Part shown: piece after piece, positions 1-5,589 of the stretch
Layout: each line of letters opens with the position of its first letter
How positions within the stretch are numbered: position 1 is the stretch's first letter
The notes under the pieces: model-generated
What the model was told of the DNA's origin: nothing
The model's input: the letters and a program-made list of their open reading frames with translations, nothing else
The model's database searches: none
From: Devosia sp.
Lineage (GTDB): Bacteria > Pseudomonadota > Alphaproteobacteria > Rhizobiales > Devosiaceae
NCBI GenBank assembly: GCA_028290245.1
Contig: JAQGKG010000472.1
Location: 1 to 6,898, forward strand
Reading direction: 5' to 3'
Length of the DNA: 6,898 nt
Translations under genes and position numbers: made by a program

Positions 1-327
<327 letters not shown>

Positions 328-337
328 GGAACACCAC

Positions 338-1135
338 ATGTCCGCACCCACCGATTATCTCGCTGAGCTCGAAGCCTGGAAGATGAAGCGCCTCGCCGGC
401 CTCAAGGCTCCCGGAGGCTGGCTCAACATTATTGGCCGCTTCTGGCTCGAAGCAGGCACCGTGACCTTCGGCACCGCCGCGGACAATGATCTAGTCCTGT
501 CTGCCGGCCCTGCCCACGCCGGCTCGATCACCCAGGACGAGGCTGGCAGCGTAACCTTCACGCCCGTCAATGGCGCCCCCCAGCCCATCAAGCTCGACAA
601 GCATCACCCGCCGCGCTTCACCGTCGAAAACCTGCTGTGCGAAGTGACCACGCTCAATGGCCAAAACGCCCTGCGCATCCGCGACACGGCCTCCACGGCA
701 CCCGCTGAACTCACCGCCATCGACTATTTCCCCGGCGATGCGAAATGGCGTGTCGAAGCCGAGTGGGTTCCGCTCGAAACTCCCAAGGGCATGACGGTCG
801 ATACCAGCAAGTCGATCCCAACCGATGTCGAAGCTACCCACAAGGCAGTGTTCACGATCGACGGCCAACAGTTCGAGCTGTTCGCCACCCACGGCAGCGC
901 CACCTCGCCGCAGTTCGTCATCCGCGACCTGACCTCGCGTGACAGCACCTATCCCGCCTCACGCTTCGTCTTCGGCGAGAACGTCACCGAAACCAGCATC
1001 ATGTTGGACTTCAACAAAGCCATCAACCCGCCCTGCGCCTTCACCGAACACGCCGTCTGCCCACTGCCACCGGCCGAAAACGTGCTGCCAATCCGCATCG
1101 AAGCCGGCGAAAAGCGACTATTTTCAGCGCACTAG
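338..1135 (+). CDS. DUF1684 family protein
   Basis: This 265-residue protein starts at ATG 338, ten bases after the ABC ATPase stop, with a GAGGA ribosome binding site at 326-330, seven bases upstream. An earlier in-frame ATG at 263 lies inside the ATPase gene and is less likely. DUF1684 hallmarks are present: the N-terminal block YLAELEAWKMKRLAGLKAP then GGWLNIIGRFWLEAG (residues 7-40), the FPGDAKWRVEAEW block (131-143), and the C-terminal block DFNKAINPPCAF...CPLPPAENVLP...AGEK (224-259) with a Pro-Pro-Cys and a second Cys. There is no signal peptide or membrane segment, so it is probably cytoplasmic. The biochemical function of the family is not established. Close coupling to a peptide-type ABC transporter suggests co-transcription and a role linked to the imported substrate, which is inference. 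Length and motifs look complete, with no sign of decay. Confidence 0.9.
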   Translation: MSAPTDYLAELEAWKMKRLAGLKAPGGWLNIIGRFWLEAGTVTFGTAADNDLVLSAGPAHAGSITQDEAGSVTFTPVNGAPQPIKLDKHHPPRFTVENLLCEVTTLNGQNALRIRDTASTAPAELTAIDYFPGDAKWRVEAEWVPLETPKGMTVDTSKSIPTDVEATHKAVFTIDGQQFELFATHGSATSPQFVIRDLTSRDSTYPASRFVFGENVTETSIMLDFNKAINPPCAFTEHAVCPLPPAENVLPIRIEAGEKRLFSAH

Positions 1136-1443
1136 GCTTTGAGGGGCTCCTTACGCTGAAGCCGACGGAAAAAAGTTGCTAGACACCTCACCGTGCCAGA
1201 TCTGCAACAGCGAAAGTGCTTGCCAGCCTGGCCCTGGGTATCCTGAACGACGTTATAACGAGAGAGGCGGCAAGCCGTGAGCTGACACTTATCGTCCTCA
1301 GGGTGATGTTCACTGCCGCAAGCCATTTCGCAAATGCAATGGAGCTCTCACAGCAAGGTAGCGAGTTGATAGCTGCGGCGATCACTCAATTGATCGGCAC
1401 GCGCTCCTAAAAGGCCCATCAGCTATTTATACCGGGCTCTAGA
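1136..1443. other. Intergenic stretch with no recognised conserved gene
   Basis: About 300 bases lie between the DUF1684 stop and the start of the broken HD-hydrolase gene. The only coding candidate is the 64-codon ORF at 1216-1410, listed separately. A seven-base inverted repeat, TTCAGCG (1123-1129) with CGCTGAA (1154-1160), straddles the DUF1684 stop, but its loop is 24 bases and no T-run follows, so it is not a convincing terminator. I see no clear promoter, tRNA or insertion-sequence end here. Confidence 0.5.
1216..1410 (+). CDS. Doubtful small ORF, 64 codons, unknown
   Basis: This frame starts at GTG 1216 and ends at TAA 1408-1410. The frame is already open from 1183, just after an in-frame TAG at 1180. 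The predicted product is rich in Ala, Leu and Ile and could form amphipathic helices; it has no membrane segment, Cys motif or signal peptide that I can recognise. No good Shine-Dalgarno sequence precedes the GTG, and the only ATGs are internal. The ORF stops 33 bases before the start of the decayed HD-hydrolase gene. It could be a genuine small gene, a remnant of a decayed gene, or chance. I do not recognise a family. Confidence 0.2.
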   Translation: MLASLALGILNDVITREAASRELTLIVLRVMFTAASHFANAMELSQQGSELIAAAITQLIGTRS

Positions 1444-1874
1444 ATGTCTCAGTTGTAAGAACGAGCCACACAGTTTGCACCCGAGGCGCACGGGTCGATT
1501 GACCAGCGACGCAAGTACACCGGCGACCCTTACATCGTGCACCCGATTGCTGTGGCTGAGATCGTCCGATCCGTACCGCACACTGAGGAAATGCTCGCCG
1601 CGGCGCTGCTTCATGACGTGGTCGAGGAAACCCTGTTTTAATCGAGGAAATCGAAACGGAGTTTGGCCCAGTCGTGGCTGCACTCGTGGGCTGGCTCACC
1701 GACGTATCGAGACCGTCAGATGGCAATCGAAAGAAGCTTAAGCACCTTGATCTGTTGCATTCGGCAAAGTCGCCGCGCGAAGCCAAGACAATTAAGTTAG
1801 CAGACTCGATCGATAACACGCTGTCGCTATCAAGGTACGACCGCAGCTTTTGGCCTGTCTACCGGCGCGATTAA
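1444..1874 (+). pseudogene. Broken RelA/SpoT-like HD-domain hydrolase gene
   Basis: Conceptual repair gives a small stand-alone HD hydrolase of the ppGpp-hydrolase type (similar to the SpoT N-terminal domain or Mesh1). Frame 1 from ATG 1444 reads MSQL, then TAA at 1456-1458, then ERATQFAPEAHG, RRKYTGDPYIVHPIAVAEIV and AAALLHDVVEET, with the metal-site His at 1540 and the His-Asp pair at 1612-1617. Frame 1 stops at TAA 1639. The protein continues in frame 3 from about 1632 as PVLIEEIETEFGPVVAALVG, then WLTDVSRPSDGNRK and EAKTIKLADSIDN with the later conserved Asp at 1803, to TAA at 1872-1874. One extra C in the C-run at 1631-1633 would rejoin the two frames exactly. Homology may continue briefly past 1874 (EALL), so that stop may be a third lesion. 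Intact members hydrolyse (p)ppGpp to GDP/GTP and pyrophosphate; this copy should make no functional product. No clear ribosome binding site precedes 1444. Confidence 0.85.
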
Positions 1875-1990
1875 GAAGCGCTGCTGCATTGCAGTGGCGA
1901 AGACACCCCCGACAGCTGCAGGTGGAGAGTGCAAGAGACCGCCACCCGCCAACATCACCCATGCGACGTCGCGTCGCTGTTCATGCGTGC

Positions 1991-2539
1991 AGTGCCATCA
2001 AGACCGATTTCGTCCTATCGGCGGAAATCATGGCTATTGCACTGGCAGAATTGCCCAGCGAGAGTTTCGTAACCCAGGCAATTGTGTTGTTCTTCGGAGC
2101 AGTCGGCATCACTGTCGCTGTCTATGGCTCGGTCGCCTTGATCGTCAAAGCTGACGATGTCGGCCTGTGGATGGCGCGGGATGGCCGCACCGGCCCGACG
2201 CGCGCCTTCGGCCGCGGCATCGTCATCGGTATGCCCTATTTTCTCACTGGCCTGACCATCGTCGGCACTGCGGCAATGATCTGGGTCGGCGGCAGCATCA
2301 TCGTACACGGTGTGCACGATTTCGGCCTGCATTTGGCGGGTGACGTGATCCACGACGCTTCGGTTTCCGCCGGTGCAGTTCTTGGTGGCGTTGTCGGCTG
2401 GGTTGTCGAAACCTTGGGCTATGCCACTGCCGGCATTGCGGTCGGCGCCGTTGCAATACCCGTGGTCGGCTATTTGATCTCGCCACTTTGGACTGCGATC
2501 AAGAAGATGCTGCCTGGCGCAAAGACAACCACTACATAG
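1991..2539 (+). pseudogene. DUF808 (YedI-type) inner-membrane protein, 3' half only
   Basis: Frame 2 from about 1991 matches the middle and end of the DUF808/YedI family. It begins at the conserved block SAIKTDFVLSAEIMAIAL (family form close to GAIRTDFILSAEI), continues through three hydrophobic stretches (for example VTQAIVLFFGAVGITVAVYG and IVGTAAMIWVGGSIIVHGV) and ends at TAG 2537-2539. From memory of the family, proteins are about 300-340 residues and this block lies near residue 145-170, so roughly the first half is missing. The in-frame sequence upstream of 1991 (open from a TTG at 1850) is Arg/Pro/His-rich, resembles no part of DUF808 and overlaps the HD-hydrolase remnant in another frame. 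ATG 2030 could still start a 169-residue membrane protein, but its ribosome binding site is weak and it would begin inside the conserved block. The family's function is not established. I judge it a deletion remnant. Confidence 0.8.
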
Positions 2540-2615
2540 CGGCCAAGTTCTACTGGCTGATCCTGAGAGCTTGAGGGACATAGTTCGCCGAATAGCGGCA
2601 TCGATGATCGGCTGT

Positions 2616-2623
2616 GAGGAGGG
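2616..2623 (+). promoter_or_regulatory. Strong Shine-Dalgarno sequence (GAGGAGGG) without a matching main start
   Basis: This near-perfect anti-16S match directly abuts ATG 2624 (too close for efficient use) and lies four bases before GTG 2628. GTG 2628 opens a 25-codon frame ending at TGA 2703-2705, which overlaps the oxidoreductase start (2696) in another frame. An eight-base inverted repeat, GGCTGTGA (2610-2617) with TCACAGCC (2670-2677), overlaps the beginning of this site. It could be a leader peptide with translational coupling to the gene below, or a decayed start region. The role is inference. Confidence 0.35.
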
Positions 2624-2682
2624 ATGGGTGACGGTTGCCAGAGGAACTCAGGCAGCACCCTGTCGTTCTTCACAGCCCTCAT

Positions 2683-2686
2683 GGAG
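2683..2686 (+). promoter_or_regulatory. Ribosome binding site GGAG for the LLM oxidoreductase
   Basis: GGAG ends nine bases before ATG 2696. This site, and the fact that the protein from 2696 (MPLIGFHASHEQ) begins exactly at the first beta strand of the luciferase-like fold, decide the start in favour of 2696 over the in-frame ATGs at 2624 and 2681. Confidence 0.6.
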
Positions 2687-2695
2687 TTTTCATCG

Positions 2696-3664
2696 ATGCC
2701 GTTGATCGGATTCCACGCCTCCCACGAGCAGATCGATCCGGCATCCTTGCTGAAAGCCGTCGTTCTTGCGGAACAAGCCGGTTTCGCCGCCGCGATGTGT
2801 TCGGACCACTTCGCGCCCTGGAGTGCAAACCAAGGGCAGTCCGGGTTTGCATGGTCCTGGCTGGGTGCGGCGCTACAGGCAACGTCCCTTCCGTTCGGTG
2901 TCGTGAACGCACCGGGGCAGCGGTACCATCCGGCCATCATCGCACAGGCTGGCGCCACGCTCGCTCAGATGTTTCCGGGCCGGTTCTGGATGGCGCTTGG
3001 TTCCGGCGAGGCTGCCAACGAGCACATCACCGGCGGTGGCTGGCCTGACAAAGCGGTTCGCAACGCTCGCTTGGGCGAATGCGTCACCGTAATCCGCCAG
3101 CTTTTTGCTGGCGAAACCGTGAGCCACGATGGCATCATAACAGTCGACAGGGCCAAGCTCTGGACCCGACCGGAACTGCCTCCCAAGCTCATCGGCCCCG
3201 CAGTGAGTGTCGAGACAGCCCGCTGGGTAGGCAGCTGGGCGGACGGGCTCATCACCATCAACCAGCCGCATGACCATTTACGCCGTATGATCGAAGCTTT
3301 TCGCTCCGGGGGCGGAGAAGGTAAGCCCATCTACCTTCAGATCCACCTGTCGTATCATCAGGACGCCGAAACCGCCCTCGACATTGCCCATGAGCAATGG
3401 AAATCGAACGTGTTCTCCCCGCCGATGTGTTGGGATCTGGAATTGCCCGAGCACTTCGACGAAGCGTCCCGATATGTACGCAGGGAGGACATGCATGGTT
3501 CTGTCTTGATCTCCAGCGAACCCGCGCGCTTCGTCGACTGGCTGGGGGAATACGCGGCGCTTGGCTTCGACGGTCTCTATCTGCACCACGTAGGTGTAGA
3601 GCAGCAGCACTTCATTGAGACTTTTGGTGAGCACGTGCTGCCTGAACTGCGCGGGAGATCATGA
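2696..3664 (+). CDS. Luciferase-like (LLM class) flavin-dependent oxidoreductase, probable TIGR03885 type
   Basis: The 322-residue protein is a single-domain bacterial luciferase-like TIM barrel. Landmarks are the first strand IGFHASHEQIDP (residues 4-15), CSDHFAPW (35-42, the conserved DHF/PW pair of the F420-glucose-6-phosphate-dehydrogenase-like branch), RYHPAIIAQAGATLAQMFPGR (76-96), LGSGEAANEH (101-110, the cofactor-phosphate loop), the RPELPPKLIGPAVS segment (158-171) and WADGLITI (181-188). The pattern best fits the branch annotated as TIGR03885, assigned to FMN rather than F420 in organisms lacking F420; this is from memory. It would be a cytoplasmic flavin-dependent oxidoreductase with unknown substrate. 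The TGA at 3662-3664 overlaps the ATG of the GH13 gene by four bases (ATGA), so the two are translationally coupled and the substrate is probably a sugar or glucoside related to that enzyme. It looks complete and undamaged. Confidence 0.88.
   Translation: MPLIGFHASHEQIDPASLLKAVVLAEQAGFAAAMCSDHFAPWSANQGQSGFAWSWLGAALQATSLPFGVVNAPGQRYHPAIIAQAGATLAQMFPGRFWMALGSGEAANEHITGGGWPDKAVRNARLGECVTVIRQLFAGETVSHDGIITVDRAKLWTRPELPPKLIGPAVSVETARWVGSWADGLITINQPHDHLRRMIEAFRSGGGEGKPIYLQIHLSYHQDAETALDIAHEQWKSNVFSPPMCWDLELPEHFDEASRYVRREDMHGSVLISSEPARFVDWLGEYAALGFDGLYLHHVGVEQQHFIETFGEHVLPELRGRS
3653..3657 (+). promoter_or_regulatory. Ribosome binding site GGGAG for the GH13 gene, inside the upstream gene
   Basis: GGGAG ends three bases before ATG 3661 and six before ATG 3664. 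The spacing favours the second ATG, while the ATGA overlap at 3661-3664 favours reinitiation at the first. The two choices differ by one Met. Confidence 0.5.
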
Positions 3665-5307
3665 TGGATATCTCTCGGACCAGCGACGTTTGGTGGAAGA
3701 ACTCTGTCTTTTATTGTCTGGACGTCGAGACGTTCCGCGACAGCAATGGCGATGGCATCGGCGATTTCGAGGGGCTCACGGACCGGATCGACTACCTCGC
3801 CGGGTTGGGGGTCACCTGCATATGGCTCATGCCATTCTATCCAACCGAAAACCGCGACGATGGCTATGACATCATCGACTACTATGCCGTTGATCCGCGC
3901 TACGGCTCGTTGGGCGACGTCGTCGAGTTCCTGAGAACTGCCCGTGATCGCGGCATGCGTGTTATCGCCGACCTTGTGGTCAATCACACATCCGCCGAGC
4001 ACCCGTGGTTCAAAGCCTCTCGCTCGAGCAAGACTTCCCCTTACCGTAACTGGTACGTTTGGAGGGACGAAATGCCCGAGGGTTCCTCAAAGGGCCTGGT
4101 CTTTCCAGACAAGGAAACCAGCAATTGGAAGCACGACAAGAAGACCGGCCAGTACTATCTGCACCGCTTCTACTCACACCAGCCCGACCTCAACATCGCC
4201 AACCCTGAGGTACGGGATGAAATCCGAAAGATCATCGGCTTCTGGATGGAGCTCGGCCTTTCCGGCTTTCGCGTTGATGCGGTGCCGTTCCTGCTCGAAA
4301 CCGAAGGGATGGATCAGGCGATGGAAATCGCCCCTCACGACTGGCTCCGTAGCCTGCGCAGCTTTCTTGGCCGCAGAAGCGGCGATGCGCTGCTGATGGG
4401 GGAGGTCAATCTCGACTATGAGGAGGTACGGCGCTTCTACGGCGATGATGATGAACTTCACATGTGCCTTAACTTCAACCTCAATCAAGCTTTCGCCCTC
4501 GCCCTTGTTCGCGAAGATGCCGGCTCCCTGGTGCACAATCTGCGCGCCATGCCCACTCTGCCCGGAGACGCCGCTTGGGCCAATTTCGTGCGAAACCATG
4601 ACGAATGGTCGCTCGACAAACTCACGGAGGCAGAGCGGCAGGAAGTCTTTCGCGCCTTTGGGCCCAAGCCCGACATGCAGCTTTTTGGACGTGGACTGCG
4701 CCGGCGTCTCCCAACGATGTTGAACGGCAATCAAGCCCAGTTGCGCATGGCATATAGCCTGATGTTTTCCCTTCCTGGAGCGCCCGTGCTTTTCTATGGA
4801 GAGGAAATCGGCATGGCGGAAAACCTGGAGATCGAGGGTCGCATGAGCGTGCGGGCGCCAATGCAGTGGTCCAACCAACGAAACGGCGGATTTTCCGAAG
4901 CTCCTGCTGAGGCGCTCTGCCGACCGGTTGTGAATTCGAAAAAGTGGGGACCTTCGACCATCAACGTCAGCGAACAGGAACGAGACACAGGTTCACTGCT
5001 GAATTGGATGGAAAGCCTCATCCGCCGCAGGCGGGAAATGCCTGAGATTTCCTTCGGCGATTGGACCTTTATCCCGGTCCCGGATCCCGCCATTCTCGCC
5101 ATGCGCTACGAGTGGGGAGAGCGCCGCGCGCTTGTCATCCACAACCTTGCGTCAAGCGACAAACAGATTTCGTTCCGCCTCGAACCGACGCCTGGCAAGG
5201 GCACCGTGGTTGATCGTCTCGGCGATGGCGATATCGCGGTCCAAGGCAATGGCACGGTCACTCTCAGCCTTGCAGGGTACGGCAGCAGATGGCTCAAACT
5301 TCTTTGA
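3661..5307 (+). CDS. GH13 alpha-amylase/trehalose-synthase-type glycoside hydrolase
   Basis: The 548-residue protein has a complete GH13 (beta/alpha)8 barrel. N-terminal signatures are WWKNSVFYCLDVETF (11-25), the Asp-rich loop DSNGDGIGDFEGL (27-39, calcium-loop-like) and DDGYDIIDYYAVDPRYG (66-82). Conserved region I is DLVVNH (104-109); region II is GFRVDAVPF with Arg204 and the nucleophile Asp206; region III is GEVN with the acid/base Glu248; region IV is FVRNHDE with His313 and Asp314. HRFYSHQPDLNIANPEV (168-184) and LPGAPVLFYGEEIGM (371-385) resemble trehalose synthase and oligo-1,6-glucosidase relatives. A short beta-sandwich C-domain ends the protein (about 465-548). There is no signal peptide, so it is cytoplasmic. 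The likely reaction is hydrolysis or isomerisation of an alpha-glucoside (trehalose/maltose, sucrose or a compatible solute); specificity cannot be fixed by eye. No maltokinase domain is fused. It is translated with the LLM oxidoreductase through the ATGA overlap. Confidence 0.93.
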   Translation: MMDISRTSDVWWKNSVFYCLDVETFRDSNGDGIGDFEGLTDRIDYLAGLGVTCIWLMPFYPTENRDDGYDIIDYYAVDPRYGSLGDVVEFLRTARDRGMRVIADLVVNHTSAEHPWFKASRSSKTSPYRNWYVWRDEMPEGSSKGLVFPDKETSNWKHDKKTGQYYLHRFYSHQPDLNIANPEVRDEIRKIIGFWMELGLSGFRVDAVPFLLETEGMDQAMEIAPHDWLRSLRSFLGRRSGDALLMGEVNLDYEEVRRFYGDDDELHMCLNFNLNQAFALALVREDAGSLVHNLRAMPTLPGDAAWANFVRNHDEWSLDKLTEAERQEVFRAFGPKPDMQLFGRGLRRRLPTMLNGNQAQLRMAYSLMFSLPGAPVLFYGEEIGMAENLEIEGRMSVRAPMQWSNQRNGGFSEAPAEALCRPVVNSKKWGPSTINVSEQERDTGSLLNWMESLIRRRREMPEISFGDWTFIPVPDPAILAMRYEWGERRALVIHNLASSDKQISFRLEPTPGKGTVVDRLGDGDIAVQGNGTVTLSLAGYGSRWLKLL

Positions 5308-5323
5308 AAGTTGAAGGAAAGCT

Positions 5324-5395
5324 ATGGCTGTCGTCACAACTGCGAGGGACTCTTGGCAGCAACCGCCGCCAACTGCTCGATCAGCCATCTTCTGA
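5324..5395 (+). CDS. Possible 23-residue micro-ORF after the GH13 gene
   Basis: ATG 5324 is preceded by AAGGA (5314-5318) with five bases of spacing, starts 16 bases after the GH13 stop, and reads MAVVTTARDSWQQPPPTARS plus three residues to TGA 5393-5395. The ribosome binding site and operon-like spacing are good. The peptide matches no family I know, and a hairpin lies within it. It may be a small peptide gene, the stub of a lost third operon gene, or chance. Confidence 0.2.
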   Translation: MAVVTTARDSWQQPPPTARSAIF

Positions 5396-5579
5396 CATCT
5401 GGCCTGATAATTGATCAAACGCACAAAAAGATGGGCTGAGCTAACTATGCATTTCGCAGATCCACGGCTGAGCTTTTGTTTATCGGTCGAGGAGAGAAGC
5501 CAGCCGAGAAACCTGAAAGTGCCAACATCATTGTGAGATGATCTTAGTGTTCATCCTGTACAAGTTTGCCAACTCAGGC

Positions 5580-5587
5580 GGGGGAAG
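5580..5587 (+). promoter_or_regulatory. Ribosome binding site (GGGGGAAG) for the GGDEF gene
   Basis: This purine run lies just upstream of ATG 5590; its GGGGA core ends four bases before the start, which is slightly close but usable. It supports 5590 over the in-frame ATG at 5632, which would remove the cytoplasmic N-terminus before the first membrane helix. Confidence 0.5.
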
Positions 5588-5589
5588 CA

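Larger units (their letters stand above)
5308..5589. other. Intergenic stretch between the GH13 gene and the GGDEF gene
   Basis: About 280 bases without a recognised gene. They contain a 23-codon ORF with a good ribosome binding site (5324-5395, listed separately), a short imperfect hairpin at 5353-5372 (stem TTGGCAGC/GCCGCCAA with one mismatch, loop AACC) that has no following T-run, and a nine-base direct repeat GGCTGAGCT at 5434-5442 and 5466-5474. A promoter for the GGDEF gene is expected here, but I cannot place convincing -35 and -10 boxes. The lower G+C of this stretch compared with the flanking genes fits non-coding DNA. Confidence 0.5.

Noticed and set aside
1216..1410. Faint resemblance of the small ORF to a histone-fold (H2B-like) helix pattern
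   Set aside because: The similarity is limited to an SRE tripeptide and helical composition; alignment beyond that fails.
1850..2030. N-terminal extension of the DUF808 fragment from a TTG start at 1850
   Set aside because: The extension overlaps the HD-hydrolase remnant in another frame, is Arg/Pro-rich and does not resemble the DUF808 N-terminus.
2015..2581. 188-codon minus-strand open frame opposite the DUF808 remnant
   Set aside because: The plus strand has clear DUF808 similarity and membrane segments; the antisense product is Asp/His/Cys-rich without motifs.
2624..2695. Earlier start (ATG 2624) for the LLM oxidoreductase
   Set aside because: The Shine-Dalgarno abuts the ATG, and the added 24 residues precede the first strand of the fold; ATG 2696 has a well-spaced GGAG.
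4174..4878. 234-codon open frame on the minus strand inside the GH13 gene
   Set aside because: It lies antisense to a gene with all GH13 catalytic motifs, and its product shows no family motif; long antisense frames are common in GC-rich genes.
5353..5372. Hairpin after the GH13 gene as a rho-independent terminator
   Set aside because: The stem has a mismatch and no T-run follows, so intrinsic termination is not supported.
5400..5416. Sigma-54-like promoter (TGGCCT, five bases, TTGAT) upstream of the GGDEF gene
   Set aside because: The essential GC of the -12 element is missing, and only part of the -24 element matches.
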